A DNA stretch of 64,000 nucleotides from Hofstenia miamia (Eukaryota > Xenacoelomorpha > Acoela). Every line of letters starts with the position of its first letter. Within the stretch, counting starts at the first letter, position 1. This document shows, one piece after another, positions 1 through 12,486 of this stretch. The stretch lies in NCBI GenBank assembly GCA_004352715.1, contig SCFE01000002.1:5568896-5632895 (forward strand). The letters are read 5' to 3'. The translations under genes were made by a program, and so were the position numbers. The notes beneath the pieces are model-generated. The model was not told the origin of the DNA. It worked only from the letters and a program-made list of their open reading frames with translations, and searched no databases.

Positions 1-550
1 GATATCAAGTGCTATTAGTAATGTAATAAATTAATATTAATTAATGTTATACATTACTAAGTAGACTTTCTTCAAAGTTTTTCCGCATTTCCATGGAGCT
101 TAATAGGAAACAAGCTTACAATGTACTTGAATGTGATTATTATAAAGTTCAATTTTACTAAATCTTTCCCTCAAACTTCTATTTTAAATTTGCATCTTTT
201 TAAAATGGTCTCTGTATACATTTTTTTTCAAAATTATTCTAATCTACAATAGCAACTTTTGGGTACCGCTCGGAATGGAAACAAAATAATGACATGAAAT
301 TGAATGGATTTTTCTTTTTAGTTTGAATATGAATATAAATAGGATATACGCATGTAACCAAGCAGGTGCTGGTTTTAGGATCCAGTTAAAACCGGTGAAA
401 ATCCAGTTAAGTTAAAGTATATTGGGACGCACAGCACTAATATATATATATATATATAGGGTTGTCAGATAAGTTTTTTCCCATACAAAATCCTTTATAT
501 CTTTTGAANNNNNNNNNNNNNNNNNNNNNNNNNNNNNNNNNNNNNNNNNN

Positions 551-583
<33 letters not shown>

Positions 584-1439
584 TATATATATATATATAT
601 ATATATAGTATATAGTAGGGGCTAACTATTATTATAATTCAAGCTGTTTTACTTAGTAAGGAATTATAATTATATAATGATATTTTCAACGACAATAATG
701 TGCCTAGTAGTACATTTGGAAAATTAGGATTAATATTAATAAATATAAAACTTTAATAGAGTGCAATCCAGCATGCATTGGGTACTTATTAATTAACTCC
801 CTGCCATATTTACACAATTGACATTATAAAGTTGATGAATTTCCTTGAATACTTAAAGAATATATTTTAGTCAAACCATGTAACACTGTTGATACAAATA
901 AGAAATTCCTTTTAATTTGAATTGTTATCAATTCACGAGAAATTTGTACATTAACGGCAACTCTGGTACATATGTAATTTGATAATTGCTAATTTAATAA
1001 AGATAAAGTCATTAGAGAAAACTTATCGTGTAAGCGAGGCTTAAGACAGAGTTTTAATATTCTTCATACAAACATAATATCATTTGTGCGGCTTAATATA
1101 ATATATTTTAAAACACAAGGATTAGTACATTGTTATAAAAGTATTTTGTTGGCAGTATTTCCAATGGCAGGATTTGAATTCTGTTCAGTGTTGTGGAAGA
1201 CCAATATTTCTCCGAAAGGAAGTACTTCATGAGCATTAAATCGAAATTTGTGCGGCTCTAGTTTTTTGTTTTAAACAAGTCTGTGCGTTTGTAGGAATTA
1301 GAACCGCAAACCTATTGCCATCAATATGGCAACTAACTAAATTAAATATGCACGAACTTATTAACATCATGTATGTCGTAGAATTGGTAAAAGTCATGCA
1401 AGTTAATGCGCGGCCGATCTGCACCTACAAATTTCTCAT
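1..1439. other. AT-rich stretch without a recognised gene
   Basis: No coding similarity was recognised on either strand. It holds a short (TA)n tract near 441-458, an N run at 509-550 and a longer broken (AT)n tract at 551-607. A 62-codon open frame at 1236-1424 on the minus strand resembles nothing I know and is probably chance. Confidence 0.6.
551..607. repeat. (AT)n microsatellite beside a gap
   Basis: Almost uninterrupted AT dinucleotides follow the N run at 509-550. Many N runs in this window touch such tracts, so the assembly breaks at AT microsatellites. Confidence 0.9.
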
Positions 1440-3085
1440 AAGCAAATTGAAGTGAACAAATATTTTCTCTAGAAAAACGAATTTACGAATTGTACGTTTT
1501 CTCTCTTCAGTTTTAAAAAGATCATTATCACTATGCATGTTTTCATAGGCCTGAATTGCAATAATTTCTTACAATAGATAAGTATACGTTGTATAGTTAA
1601 AATCAGGCAGCACGAAGAAATCTGTCGTGCCATCAAATTCTTGGAATTTAAATTTACTTCGAACTTTCTCGATTATTATTTTGCTATCAACAGTCTTAAC
1701 TAAGGTAATAAATATTTTATGATCAATTATTTGCGAATGAATTTTTTTCAATATTTCAAATCTATACAACCTTTGAAGATCTTCATGGTGTAAATCTAAT
1801 GCTGTAGGTGACATTCCATTGCTAGCACTTTCTTCTGCAGCTTTTATAAAGAAATTTTCTTGTATTGCAAATGCTCCATAAACATGCTTAGAAATTCACG
1901 TATAACATACTTTTCAACAAATTCACTCTTATCTGTTAAAATAAATTGTAGACCGTGGCCCATTTCATGAAACAAACTTCTAACATCAGTGAATGTAAAC
2001 TTATCTGTTGATTTAGTTTGCAAAGATACAAGACGAAAGATATCAAGGTCTTTCACACCGTACCCCAAATCTTGTGTATATCTGGCCATATTTTCTCACC
2101 TGATCTTTTGAAATCATCAATAGAGAAAAGCCCTATTCTTATATTTGATTCCTTAACTTCATACAGCTTCATTTTTTCAGTAAACTTCGGATATTCAATT
2201 GGACATCCATTAATATCACGTTTGAATAAATCATAAATAACACCCTTATCATTTGTCTACGTGGATAAAAATTATCATACTTTCTATCGATGTCTTCCTC
2301 CTTTACATCCCAATGTGCATCACTTTTTAACTTATTTCCAAAATATATTTTTATTTTCTTTAAAAATTCATGTACAGACTCAGAACGTCTTGCGTAGCAA
2401 GAACTAAGAATTTTGAAATCTACAATGTTGTCTTCATCAAAATTTCTGTATACATAACTTTCATATAATGCTCAAAGCTGTTCTATAAGTTGGTGATTCT
2501 GTTCTTTTACGTTATTTACCTGATTAATCATAATTTCAACATCAATCTTTAGGCCGGCTCTTATAGATAATGTCAACACATTTATAAAATCATTATACGG
2601 CACGAACCATGGTCCTGATTACGCATTGATGTGACGCTTCCAACCAAATTCCTTAGCAAGTTCATTCCACGATTCCAAATATTTTTTTAGGAATTTTGTT
2701 TGGATGATTAAAATCGGTTTTTCATGTACTATGACGAAAACTTCGTGCAATTGATAGTCGTATTTATCAACGAGTTCATTGTATTTTTATAGTAAAAATT
2801 GAAATTCATCTTTGACGTCTGTAATCAATTTTTGAATGTCACTATTAAGGTTATTTAGAAGAAATATCATTTTAATACAGTACTAAAAATATAATGCTCT
2901 GGCAGTTTAATTACGCTTCTAAACGTAACTCAATTATATTCAACTTGATCAATATGTTCCTCATAAAATGCTTCTGCACATATTATACCAGTTATTATAT
3001 CTCTAGATGTGATTTCATTAAATGGTGGTAGAACTTCTAACCTAAGTAATGGATTAATTCTAATTTCATGAAGGCACTCATCGTT
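1440..3085 (-). pseudogene. broken oligopeptidase-A-type M3 metallopeptidase
   Basis: The minus strand reads, in the right order, as an M3A peptidase of the oligopeptidase A type. An N-terminal NPLL...LPPF...I segment lies near 3040-3000, SGPW...P near 2620, NHQLIEQL near 2480, DAHWDV near 2320, GLFSIDDF near 2125 and the zinc-binding DVRSLFHEMGHGLQ near 1990-1945. HExxH is the catalytic motif of gluzincin peptidases. Degraded C-terminal sequence runs to about 1440. The frame is broken: in-frame TAA at 2619-2621, TGA at 2472-2474, and frameshifts near 2250, 2085 and 1880. No introns are visible, and the span is shorter than the roughly 2 kb such a gene needs, so there are also deletions. It could be a processed copy or a decayed transferred bacterial gene. 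The family call is firm; the origin is open. Confidence 0.8.
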
Positions 3086-3179
3086 GGTAATTCTTATGTT
3101 AGATAATAAAAAAGCGGTTTCTCAACAATAAATGAAAAATAAAGTTCATTTTTAAGAGAACATTACTTTGTAGGTTAGA

Positions 3180-3478
3180 TTAACTTGCAACTTTCAACGC
3201 TTGAATGCTTCCCACACATTCCTTGCAAACAATGATCTTCAGTTGGCCCAAAAAAAAATCAAGTGGAGTTAGATCCCATTAGAGCCCACTTATAGTGGGC
3301 TGTGACGACCAAACAGTTTTCTAGGATATTGTATGACTACCAGAGCATAATGAGGAAGGACACCATACTTTTGAAAGTGAGTGGTTCCTCTAGGAAAACG
3401 CAAATAGACTATCAAAATTGCTAAACGTAAACAATAAAATTCAAAAATGTATATGTCTTTTTGACTCACCATGTATGT
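3180..3478 (-). pseudogene. mariner-type transposase C-terminal fragment
   Basis: Minus-strand frames give HFQKYGVLPHYALVV, matching the second catalytic block of mariner transposases (usually QDGAPPH). After a frameshift they give WDLTPLDFFLGQLK, matching the third block (SPDLTPLDFFLWG). The aspartate of the QDG motif is replaced by KYG. It is related to, but diverged from, the element at 52.0-53.3 kb. It is a dead fragment with no terminal repeats. Confidence 0.7.
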
Positions 3479-3598
3479 TTATCTTCATTTAGTGCATTAA
3501 ATTAAACTGTAAAGAAAGAAACATGTTTCGAATGTTTCCAATCATCGTCAGTACAAAATAACAAAAATAATATTGTGACATATATAACTGTATGATAC

Positions 3599-3642
<44 letters not shown>

Positions 3643-4029
3643 CTTTACTATATACGGCCCATGCAGCGTGAAAAAAAAAAAAATTTTGTAGGGCCCAAAA
3701 ATGAAATTTTACAAAAAAAAAAAAACACATAATTTTATAAATCAAAAGTCATTTTGCAAACTTAATATTATAAACATGACAGAAAAAATTATAATGTGTA
3801 GCAAAAAATACAAATTTAAAAATTTACAAAGTATTTCTTAGCCAGAAGTTCCAAAATACACTGAGGATTGAGTTTATATTTTGAAAAGAATCAAAATTTA
3901 GCTAACTTGGCCTTAGAAAAAATTCTTCATAGAGCACTTAACTTAAATGTATAAAAATATTTGCTAAACTAATGAGCACTGTTTTTTCAAAATTTATTCC
4001 AATGTGAGTGCAAACAATACACTCTATGA
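3479..4029. other. gene-free spacer with (AT)n tract
   Basis: An (AT)n microsatellite lies at 3602-3637, followed by A-rich sequence. No coding signal was recognised. It lies between the mariner fragment and the end of the P-like transposase relic. Confidence 0.6.
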
Positions 4030-6315
4030 AACGCATGAAATTTTTTCTGTAAAGTAGTTTTACATCACACTTTAAGACAAAACAAAAAGATAGTTGGCCA
4101 AGGAAAACCAATCTATTACATGGCTAAGACAGTTGTCCGCAATATATTTCTGCAGGAAATTCAATAAATTTACTACCTTGCACCGTCTTGCTGTATTTTG
4201 AACAGCGATGGGCAATATAACCAGCAATGTACACAATGCCCATATTGGTGTCATCAGCTAAATTTTCTAAATCGACAAAAAAATTTCAATAGCTTCTTCC
4301 TATAAACCAGACAAACGCCGATCACAATTAGAACACCAGTGCTTTTTGGCAGATAGAAGAAAAAAATCGAAATTGTATTTCATAAAAAAGCAAGCAGTTT
4401 TGAGCTTAAACGTTTCCAGTGCTTGACACACAGAAATATAGTAATTGCTACCAGAACTTTGCCTATATTCTCCAAACGTTCCTTCAATATCATCGAATGT
4501 GAAAAATCCTAAGAAAACATAATCATGTCTACATGATTTTGTTGTCGTCAATAATTATTTTGTTAGATGAACTAAACCCAAGCATGTCCTTTGCAAAGCA
4601 TGACTCGTGTCTTTAGTAAGTGATTGAAATCTTTGAACATTTGAGAAAGGTCCCATAAACGAATATAGTGTAGCTATTTGAAGTAAANNNNNNNNNNNNN
4701 NNNNNNNNGAATGTGAAAAATCCTAAGAAAACATAATCATGTCTACATGATTTTGTTGTCGTCAATAATTATTTTGTTAGATGAACTAAACCCAAGCATG
4801 TCCTTTGCAAAGCATGACTCGTGTCTTTAGTAAGTGATTGAAATCTTTGAACATTTGAGAAAGGTCCCATAAACGAATATAGTGTAGCTATTTGAAGTAA
4901 AAAGTCCAGTCTTTCATCATTAACAGAATATATTGCGACATCATTGACAGATAGTTTCGTTTTTTCATTTACAATGAGCCACCATCTGTTTAATAACGAT
5001 ATGAATTTTGCAGTTGTTTGCCAAGAACAGTTAGATTTAGTAACACTAAGTGAGTTCGTAACAGCTTTGTACAAATCGCGACTTGTACTATACCATTCAA
5101 ACGCACGAATAATGTCATTTCTTGAATAGCGACGCAAATTACTTGGAGTATTGATGTGATCAATCTGACCTTTAGTGAAGTGAGGCAATGATCCAACTCT
5201 TCATCTGAACATAATGAGGAAATTATTCGCAAGAATTCGTCAAATTGGCTCCAATTTGTAAAAGAAGATGGTAGTGTTGAAAGTCTGATCGCCTTTATGT
5301 GATGAAAAAGTTTGTAAACTTACAACCATGTAAGAGAGCTAAATGCAAAGACCAAGTTGGGTAAGGATCATCCCATTGTTTGGAGAAAACCATGAATTTA
5401 GTTTCGCAGGACTTGACAACATTATGATCTGAAAAAATCTCGCTAAGTTTAGACACAACAGTTCCAGGTGAAATTTCATCATTTCTCAAAAATTCATCCA
5501 TTTGATCCGGCAAAATACCACGGACACTGCTACTTGCATCAAGAGTTGATCTTTTTGGTGGAGGAGGAGTAGGTATTGCAGTGGTACACTGGGGAAAACG
5601 CATAGTGCCGCCTCTGGGATCTAAAATAAAATCTAAGCATGTGCTTATTAATGTTTACGTTTTTGTATGACAAAATTGAATTTATTGCAAAATTACCCTT
5701 GATAGCTTACTGCAATAATATAGTTGTCTATTTTAAGATTTAAAAAAACACACCTCCAATAAATCATACTGAGTTCAATTTTAGATAAAAACCCAATTTT
5801 GCATAAACTTTGTCATACAATTCCTATAAAAAGCATGTTACTATTAGGCGAAAACGCAGCGTATTGCCAGTAAACACTATTAGAAGGTAAAAAACAATTA
5901 GAAATACAATAAAACATATAAAAACATCCGACAAAAACCATCAACTTCTCATAATTATTAACATGCAGTTATAACAAAGCTAATAAAATAGAAAAATTTT
6001 ATTTAAAAAATTGTTATAATAATCTAAACTATCAAGATTTAGTTCAAATAAAAAATATTCTCTTCGATCCATAGACTACATTTACAAGAAATATTTTGTC
6101 TATAATTTAAAAAAATACCTTAATACCACCACGAATCGTTTTCATTTTAACATCAGAGGGCCAATGATCGCGGCAAACACCCATATACTCTGTATTTTCC
6201 TCCATACCAATCAAATTAGGTAAAGCATTTATCCAAGCAATTTGTATATAGTCTTTGTGACAGGATTAGTTAAATTTCCAGAACTGCATCTATAAAAAGA
6301 ACATTTACGACCCAT
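4030..6315 (-). pseudogene. P-element-like (THAP9-type) transposase relic
   Basis: A THAP zinc-finger exon starts with ATG at 6315-6313: MGRKCSFYRC is the first Cys pair, and after a frameshift VCRDHWPSDV is the later Cys/His part, ending near 6119 at a possible GT donor. After roughly 500 bp without coding signal, reading resumes near 5615 with PRGGTMRFPQ. A transposase core follows (SNCSWQTTAKFISLLNRW near 5010; NDERLDFLLQIATLYSFMG near 4890). Next comes the block EGTFGEYRQSSGSNYYISV (about 4485-4425), which corresponds to the conserved FG.YRQ.SG.NY block of P/THAP9 transposases. The tail VYIAGYIAHRCSK lies near 4220. Several frameshifts and stops show it is inactive. The THAP plus P-type core makes the assignment fairly secure. 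No terminal inverted repeats were found. Confidence 0.75.
4495..4901. repeat. 193-bp direct duplication around an N run
   Basis: Positions 4495-4687 and 4709-4901 look identical and flank a 21-base N run (4688-4708). Only one copy is needed for a continuous P-like transposase reading, so the second copy is most simply an unmerged contig overlap and not a real tandem duplication. Confidence 0.85.
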
Positions 6316-6556
6316 TATGCATACACACGATCGACGCGGGTAATTTAATATCTGTCAATGGCGGCGCAATATCTTCATTAATGTATTTTTTGCCTTACAT
6401 TACAATTTTTACTGTCATGTTTACAATATTAAGTTTGTAAAATGACTTTTTATTTATAAATTCATCCGTTTATTATTTTATGTGACATTATATTATCGGC
6501 CTCTGCAAATTTTTCTGTATTTGCTCGATGCATGGCCTGTATATAGTAACGCTATG

Positions 6557-6591
<35 letters not shown>

Positions 6592-6862
6592 CATCATAAA
6601 TCCTATGCTCTAAACTAGTATAAGACGAAATTTCATGACGATCGGATGAATATTTGAGGAGTAATCAAAGTTTAAAAACCGGCGGTTTACTTGAGCCACC
6701 CTGCATTTTTAAACACCTCACTGAACGCGTTTTCCTCTAAGATGGAGGTGACATTGATTGCAATTTGAAAATTTGTCCATTTGCATTAAACCTTGTTGTT
6801 AAATATTAAGTTATTAGATATTTCGTAAATTTTTTCAACTGATTAAATCAAATAATTATATA
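6316..6862. other. gene-free spacer with (AT)n tract
   Basis: AT-rich sequence between the P-like relic and the Tc1 element, with an (AT)n tract at 6561-6587. No gene was recognised. Confidence 0.6.
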
Positions 6863-6864
6863 TA

Positions 6865-8254
6865 GTTGGCTGCAAAAAAATGAGACTAGAAAAAAGGCAT
6901 ATTACTTTTGAACTACTGAACGTAACAACTCAAGAAAGGTACGATTTTAAAGATAAATTAATGGACTATAAGTAAAAAGCATCAAAGTCTAATTTGTTTT
7001 CCTCCTGTAGAAATAACTTCATTCAAACGAACTGAAACTGATTTCATTAAATTGGATTTCATTTCAGATGTCAAAATGTGTTGACTTTCTTGAATTTTTT
7101 CTTTTAAATCGGATATATTTTTCGGATTTTTCTACTCAACGTCATTTTTCAATATCTACCACACGTTTTCGATTGGAGAAAGATCAGCAGAACTTGATGG
7201 CCATTGCAAAAACTGGATATTATTTTCAGAAAACCAATTTTTTGTCCTTGCTGACGTGTGCGGGGTTGCTCCGTCCTGTTGGAGTATCCATCCATCATCA
7301 TATAAAGCATCAGCATAAGGCATAAATACAGCTATAATTTGGCAACATCTTTGACTGTCGATTGTGGCTTTTCCTTCTAAAATTTTCAAATAAAACCCAC
7401 GATAGGAAAGTGCTCCCCAAACCATAATTTTTTGGTCGAACTTTGGAACCGCTTTTGTTGGTCTTGGACATTTCNNNNNNNNNNNNNNNNNNNNNNNNNN
7501 NNNNNNNNNNNNNNNNNNNNNNNNNNNNNNNNNNNNNNNNNNNNNNNNNNNNNNNNNNNNNNNNNNNNNNNNNNNNNNNNNNNNNNNNNNNNNNNNNNNN
7601 NNNNNNNNNNNNNNNNNNNNNNNNNNNNNNNNNNNNNNNNNNNNNNNNNNNNNNNNNNNNNNNNNNNNNNNNNNNNNNNNNNNNNNNNNNNNNNNNNNNN
7701 NNNNNNNNNNNNNNNNNNNNNNNNNNNNNNNNNNNNNNNNNNNNNNNNNNNNNNNNNNNNNNNNNNNNNNNNNNNNNNNNNNNNNNNNNNNNNNNNNNNN
7801 NNNNNNNNNNNNNNNNNNNNNNNNNNNNNNNNNNNNNNNNNNNNNNNNNNNNNNNNNNNNNNNNNNNNNNNNNNNNNNNNNNNNNNNNNNNNNNNNNAGG
7901 GCGTCCACTTCCTTTTCTTCTTTTGAGAGATTCTCCTTGTCGAATTTTTTTCAGCTTTTGAAAATAAGTTGATCGAGAAATTTGCGATGTCGCAAAGGCG
8001 TTTTCAAGCTGTTTCAACGTTTCCATTCCGAAGAAATCAAGTAGAAACTTTGCAAAGCAAAACAATTTGTTTGGTAAGTTTTTTCAAATAATTACGAAGT
8101 ACCAGTTTTATTAATTAACTTTTTTTTTGACCATTTTAAAGTTCATAAAATTCTCGTTGTCTTTTATTTTTATAGTTTTCCTCTAAAACGTCTCAATACG
8201 TTTCCACAAAGCGTTAAAAAATAGGTGATAAGTCTCATTTTTTTTGCAGCCAAC
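6865..8254 (-). mobile_element. Tc1/mariner-superfamily element, both ends present
   Basis: The left end GTTGGCTGCAAAAAAATGAG is repeated in inverted form at the right end (about 8230-8254), with one extra A. TA dinucleotides flank both sides (6863-6864 and 8255-8256), the target duplication of this superfamily. The span is about 1.39 kb including a 423-base N run (7475-7897). It carries one minus-strand transposase gene. Confidence 0.92.
6982..8065 (-). pseudogene. Tc1-like DD34E transposase, disrupted
   Basis: The N-terminal part (from ATG at 8065 or the internal METLKQLENAF) is a helix-turn-helix DNA-binding region ending in RKGSGRP. The middle, including the first catalytic Asp, is hidden by N. 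After the gap, KIMVWGALSYRGFYLK leads to LQQDGATPHTSART with the second Asp and to SSSADLSPIENVW with the Glu. Exactly 34 residues separate them, so this is a DD34E enzyme. In-frame TAG codons at 7156-7158 and 7132-7134 interrupt the C-terminal part, which then reads on to TGA at 6982-6984. Transposition in trans remains possible because both ends are intact, but this copy should not encode a full protein. Confidence 0.88.
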
Positions 8255-8256
8255 TA

Positions 8257-9101
8257 TATATGCACTGATATGTTATTCATAAACCAAAATTCATGCTTAT
8301 TCACATCCAAATTCTGAAATACTGGATATGTTTTTGCCATGATTAACTCAGATTGGGCAAAATTCACTCACTAATATACACGAGTAAGTGTCAATAAATT
8401 TGGAGACTTGAGATTTCAATTTACTGCATGTATCAGAGGCAGTTTATTCAAAGCTGTAAACTACACTTAGAGCGATTATTTATATATTTAGCAAAACTGT
8501 TGTGACTGCAATGGAGCTATTTGATTCATTATAATGTCTTTTGTTGTTTTCGAAATTACAGAATGATTAACGCTTAACATCGCTTTTACAATTTGAAATC
8601 CGTATGTATTTGCGGTTCTTAAATTCTTAAATGAGTTAATAACATTATATTGAAAAATGTTTAAGAAAACAAACGCAAGATGGCATTACAGTCCTCCCGG
8701 TTATATATTTGCATTACAGACACTTTTTTTTGTTTTTTTAACATTCGATCTTAAAATAGTCCACAAACTGTTTCATAAATGACATGGGCCTTTTAACAAA
8801 TATTTTCTTGTTTTGATATGTATTGATGCAAAAGACATCTAAAACTTAATCTGCAGTAATATTGATTTTCCAAGGCTTACTGACTATTGATATGGCACTA
8901 GTAGATATATGTTTATATATATATATATATTCAATTTTATCATCGAATCTTATTTATCCTATACAATTTTATTAATAGTGTTACTTGAAATCTTTGTATT
9001 AACTTACATATGAAAAAATTATCACCATATATTCAAATCATTTACACTACGATTTAAGCAACATTACACTATAGTTTTATATGATAGAACTAGCACAATT
9101 G
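8257..9101. other. AT-rich spacer downstream of the hydroxylase gene
   Basis: No coding signal was recognised. A short (AT)n tract lies near 8915-8930. It separates the Tc1 element from the 3' end of the minus-strand hydroxylase gene. Confidence 0.55.
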
Positions 9102-9107
9102 TTTATT
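9102..9107 (-). terminator. candidate polyadenylation signal AATAAA
   Basis: AATAAA on the minus strand lies about 60 bases past the hydroxylase stop codon. In AT-rich DNA this hexamer is common, so position is the main support. Confidence 0.45.
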
Positions 9108-9166
9108 ATAATTTCCAACTAAAGCTAAAATATAAAATGTATAAAATTGAGTGGTTTATAGCTTCT

Positions 9167-9456
9167 TCAACTCTCTGCCGTCAACTTCTCACATAAGTGA
9201 ATTGGAGTCAGGTTAAAATATGTACGATGACGTTTGCATCTGCCAGATGCATTGAATTTCACATTGGTATGATGAATGGAATCCAGTAACCCAAGAACTC
9301 CAAAACACTCAGTAAATGCCATGTGGTGGAAATCATGAGCTTGGGGGCTACCCATCAGGGGAAAGTGGTAACCAGAGTGAGTATTGCATGTGTTTATGAT
9401 AACAACTGTTATCCAGAGGAATGCAGTTGCCATATGAGCACCTGTAACCAAAGTTC
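9167..9456 (-). CDS. hydroxylase coding exon 4 (third histidine box) and stop
   Basis: Follows a TTTTTAG acceptor. Reads TLVTGAHM, then HSGYHFP and HDFHH, then [11 protein letters not shown], matching the FAXDC2 C-terminal block, and ends CEKLTAES before the stop. Confidence 0.95.
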
Positions 9457-12430
9457 CTAAAAATCCAAATTCAATTTTAGTCTTACAAGGGAATATTGTA
9501 GCTTAAATATAAACTTGAAATTGGAAAGCCATACAAATTTTTCAGCACATTTGTGAATTATGTGAATATCGATATCTATACGTTTGTAATCTCATATTAA
9601 TTCATCCTGCCGTTGATAGTTTAAAGTAAAGCATATTTTTTAAGAAAATAATAGGCTATCAAAATTCAATAAGGTTTAAGATTTTTAAACATTTCATTTC
9701 TAAAATGAAGACATATCTTTGTTTGAAGGGTGAAGCGCATGAAAATATCAGTTTCGATGTGCAAGTAAAAAATCCTGTAGACATGTTTTGTGCAAATTTT
9801 TTAATTTAGATTTGTCTATAGAGAATAAATATGTTAATTTTACATCCCGCTTTGCTATTAATTTGAGTAAGGCCATCAACATTTTTCTCTAAACACAAAC
9901 AAGTTGTCTCACAAGAAAATCAAGCAATTGAATTTCCTAATATCATCAGTTGAGTTTTTCACAACAAAGGGAAATTAGCAACCAAAGCTATGTATGTTCC
10001 TCTGTCCAAAAATTTTCAGATTTCATTTTATGAAGAAATTGTAATTCATGTATTAGCATGTGAGGATTTGTGTAGGAATTCTTTTGTATTTTGCTTCTAA
10101 GCTAGATAATAGTCACAAATTCAATTGTTGCACACTTTTTACATTGTTATGACATCTGGATGTAATGAAAATATTGTGAACCATTTTCTTCTTGATATTT
10201 CAATGTATAATCATTTTTCAGCTATTTCATATCTACACAGATAATTGCCAATTTATATTAGATTCAGTTATCTTCTAATAATATCCTTCACAATTTCGCA
10301 TGCTGCTCATATTAGTAGGATCTTTCATATTTCTAAAGATTCATAAATATTTCGTACGATTTCCTGAAAGGACTTATTATGGGTATTTCTAAAGACCCCT
10401 AGGGTTCTTAGTAATAGTATTTTCCATTCTGCTATTAAGGAATATTCTTATCACAAGACTGGATGAGCAGCATAGTATCCAGGCTACTTAAAAACATTGG
10501 GAGATACATCCCCAAACTCATGCGCTATCACATTTTTTCTTGCTACTAGTTAACCAGTCCATACCTCAAACCGAAGATGTGAATTTTGTTGACAATCTCT
10601 TATTCGTCACCCTAAATGACTTTACAGAACTAAACAAGCAAAAAACTCCATACTTCAAATATTACCAAGTAGTCCAGTATTTATCAATGACGTTTCATTT
10701 ATTGACTGACATTTTTGCTAGTAAAACAATAATAGTATCAACATTTCTTAGGTGTTCTATAATGTTCTTTCCGGCATTTCTTCAACATGGCATGTAAGTC
10801 TTCCCTCTCAGTTCTGTCAACGCTGCTATGTAAAATCCAATAGTCTTTAACATGCTTAGAACAATGAATGTACGGTTATATCGATTAGAGATTTGTCATT
10901 ACTGATTCAACATCTTAACAAGGGCTTACAATTAGTGATGGGCGAAATCATGTTTTTCTCAATCGTAATAAAATCTTATTTGTTTCGAATTCAGCGTAAA
11001 AGTGCTTTAAATCAAATTTACCAAGCAATTGTTCAAATGCGATTTCCATTTAGAGTAGTTCACTTCCAGATAAGTGCTTTTAACTTGTTTTAGTGCGTAA
11101 AATACAATTTCAGATTACTAATTTTGTCAGTGTTGTAGCTATTATTACATTAGCAAATGCACGGACAAGGTCTAAACGTGAACTACATAAAATTGCTTAA
11201 ATTTTATTGCAGATGTGTGCAATTTAGAAAACTAAAATTTCTAGTAATTACATCTTTAATATAAATTTTTGTGTGTATTTATTGTTTTATTACTAGTAGC
11301 TTAGGGAAGTGATCCAAATTCAATACGTTAACAAGTGAAAATGCAACCGTAAACAACAATTCTAGCTTCAAATGTCTGCATACGCTTAATAAATTTATTT
11401 GCATAGTTATATTTGAAGAAAGGTGCAGAACCTAAATGTGTCAAACTTATTTGTAATAACATTTGCGGAAAAAACATGCCTTTAAAGTAAACTTCATCTT
11501 TAGCGAATTTATTTTGAGTGTAAGAGTCTGTTATTTCATTGTTAAACTATGAATTGTTTGAGTTTTGAATTTAAGTTCTGCTCTATTGTGTTTTTTTGGA
11601 GTTTTCCAGTTGGGTAAAGCTAGAGTCTAAATTAGCAAAAAAATAGTTAAAATTTGACAGGGTCCGGGAACGCTTATGCCGGGTACAGTCCGGTTTTGGA
11701 TACACAATTCTATTCGAATCTCATCCCTGATTTGTACCATACGCAACCTGCTTATATCCCGATTAATGGATCTTAGAATAAGATGGAGCAACCACTCATA
11801 CCTCAAAATCGACAAAGGAATTTTTTACCAATTATAATATTCAAGTTATGAAATAGCCACCGAATTCGCCTGATCTAGTACCCATAAAGAACGTGTGGCA
11901 GATTCTGAAGGATTTTGTGGAGAAAAAAAATCCCACAAATCTGAAAGAATTAAAGAGTTACATCCTAGAATCGCAAAACCAAATAACTCAAGAAGTTAGA
12001 GTCCGTTTAAGGGATTCAGTTTCAAGACGTTTATCTGCGTGTCACGATTTTCATGGCAAACTTGTCAAATAGCTTTGTCACCAGGTTACAAGCTGAGACA
12101 ATTATATTTTCAAAATTATTTTATAAGCCTCTATGTGTCTTTCGTTTGTTATCAAAAATGTGTTTATAATGTGGCCACTTTTTTTCACTTGAGCTATATT
12201 TGTTCTTGTGCAGTCGCAGATTTCATGATGCTTTAATTATCTTCTTTCACAATTTTGCAATACTTATCAAATCATTTGACATTATCCAATTTACGCCACT
12301 GACAGCAAATACAAAAACAATATTTATAATACGAATCAAACGCAATTTATTGCAATACACACAAGGACATACTATATTTAATAGAAATATTAAAACCAAT
12401 AATAATAATAATATTAGTAATCAACATCAC

Positions 12431-12486
<56 letters not shown>

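Noticed and set aside
2018-2236. 72-codon plus-strand open frame
   Set aside because: It is the reverse of the M3 peptidase relic, whose conserved blocks lie on the minus strand.
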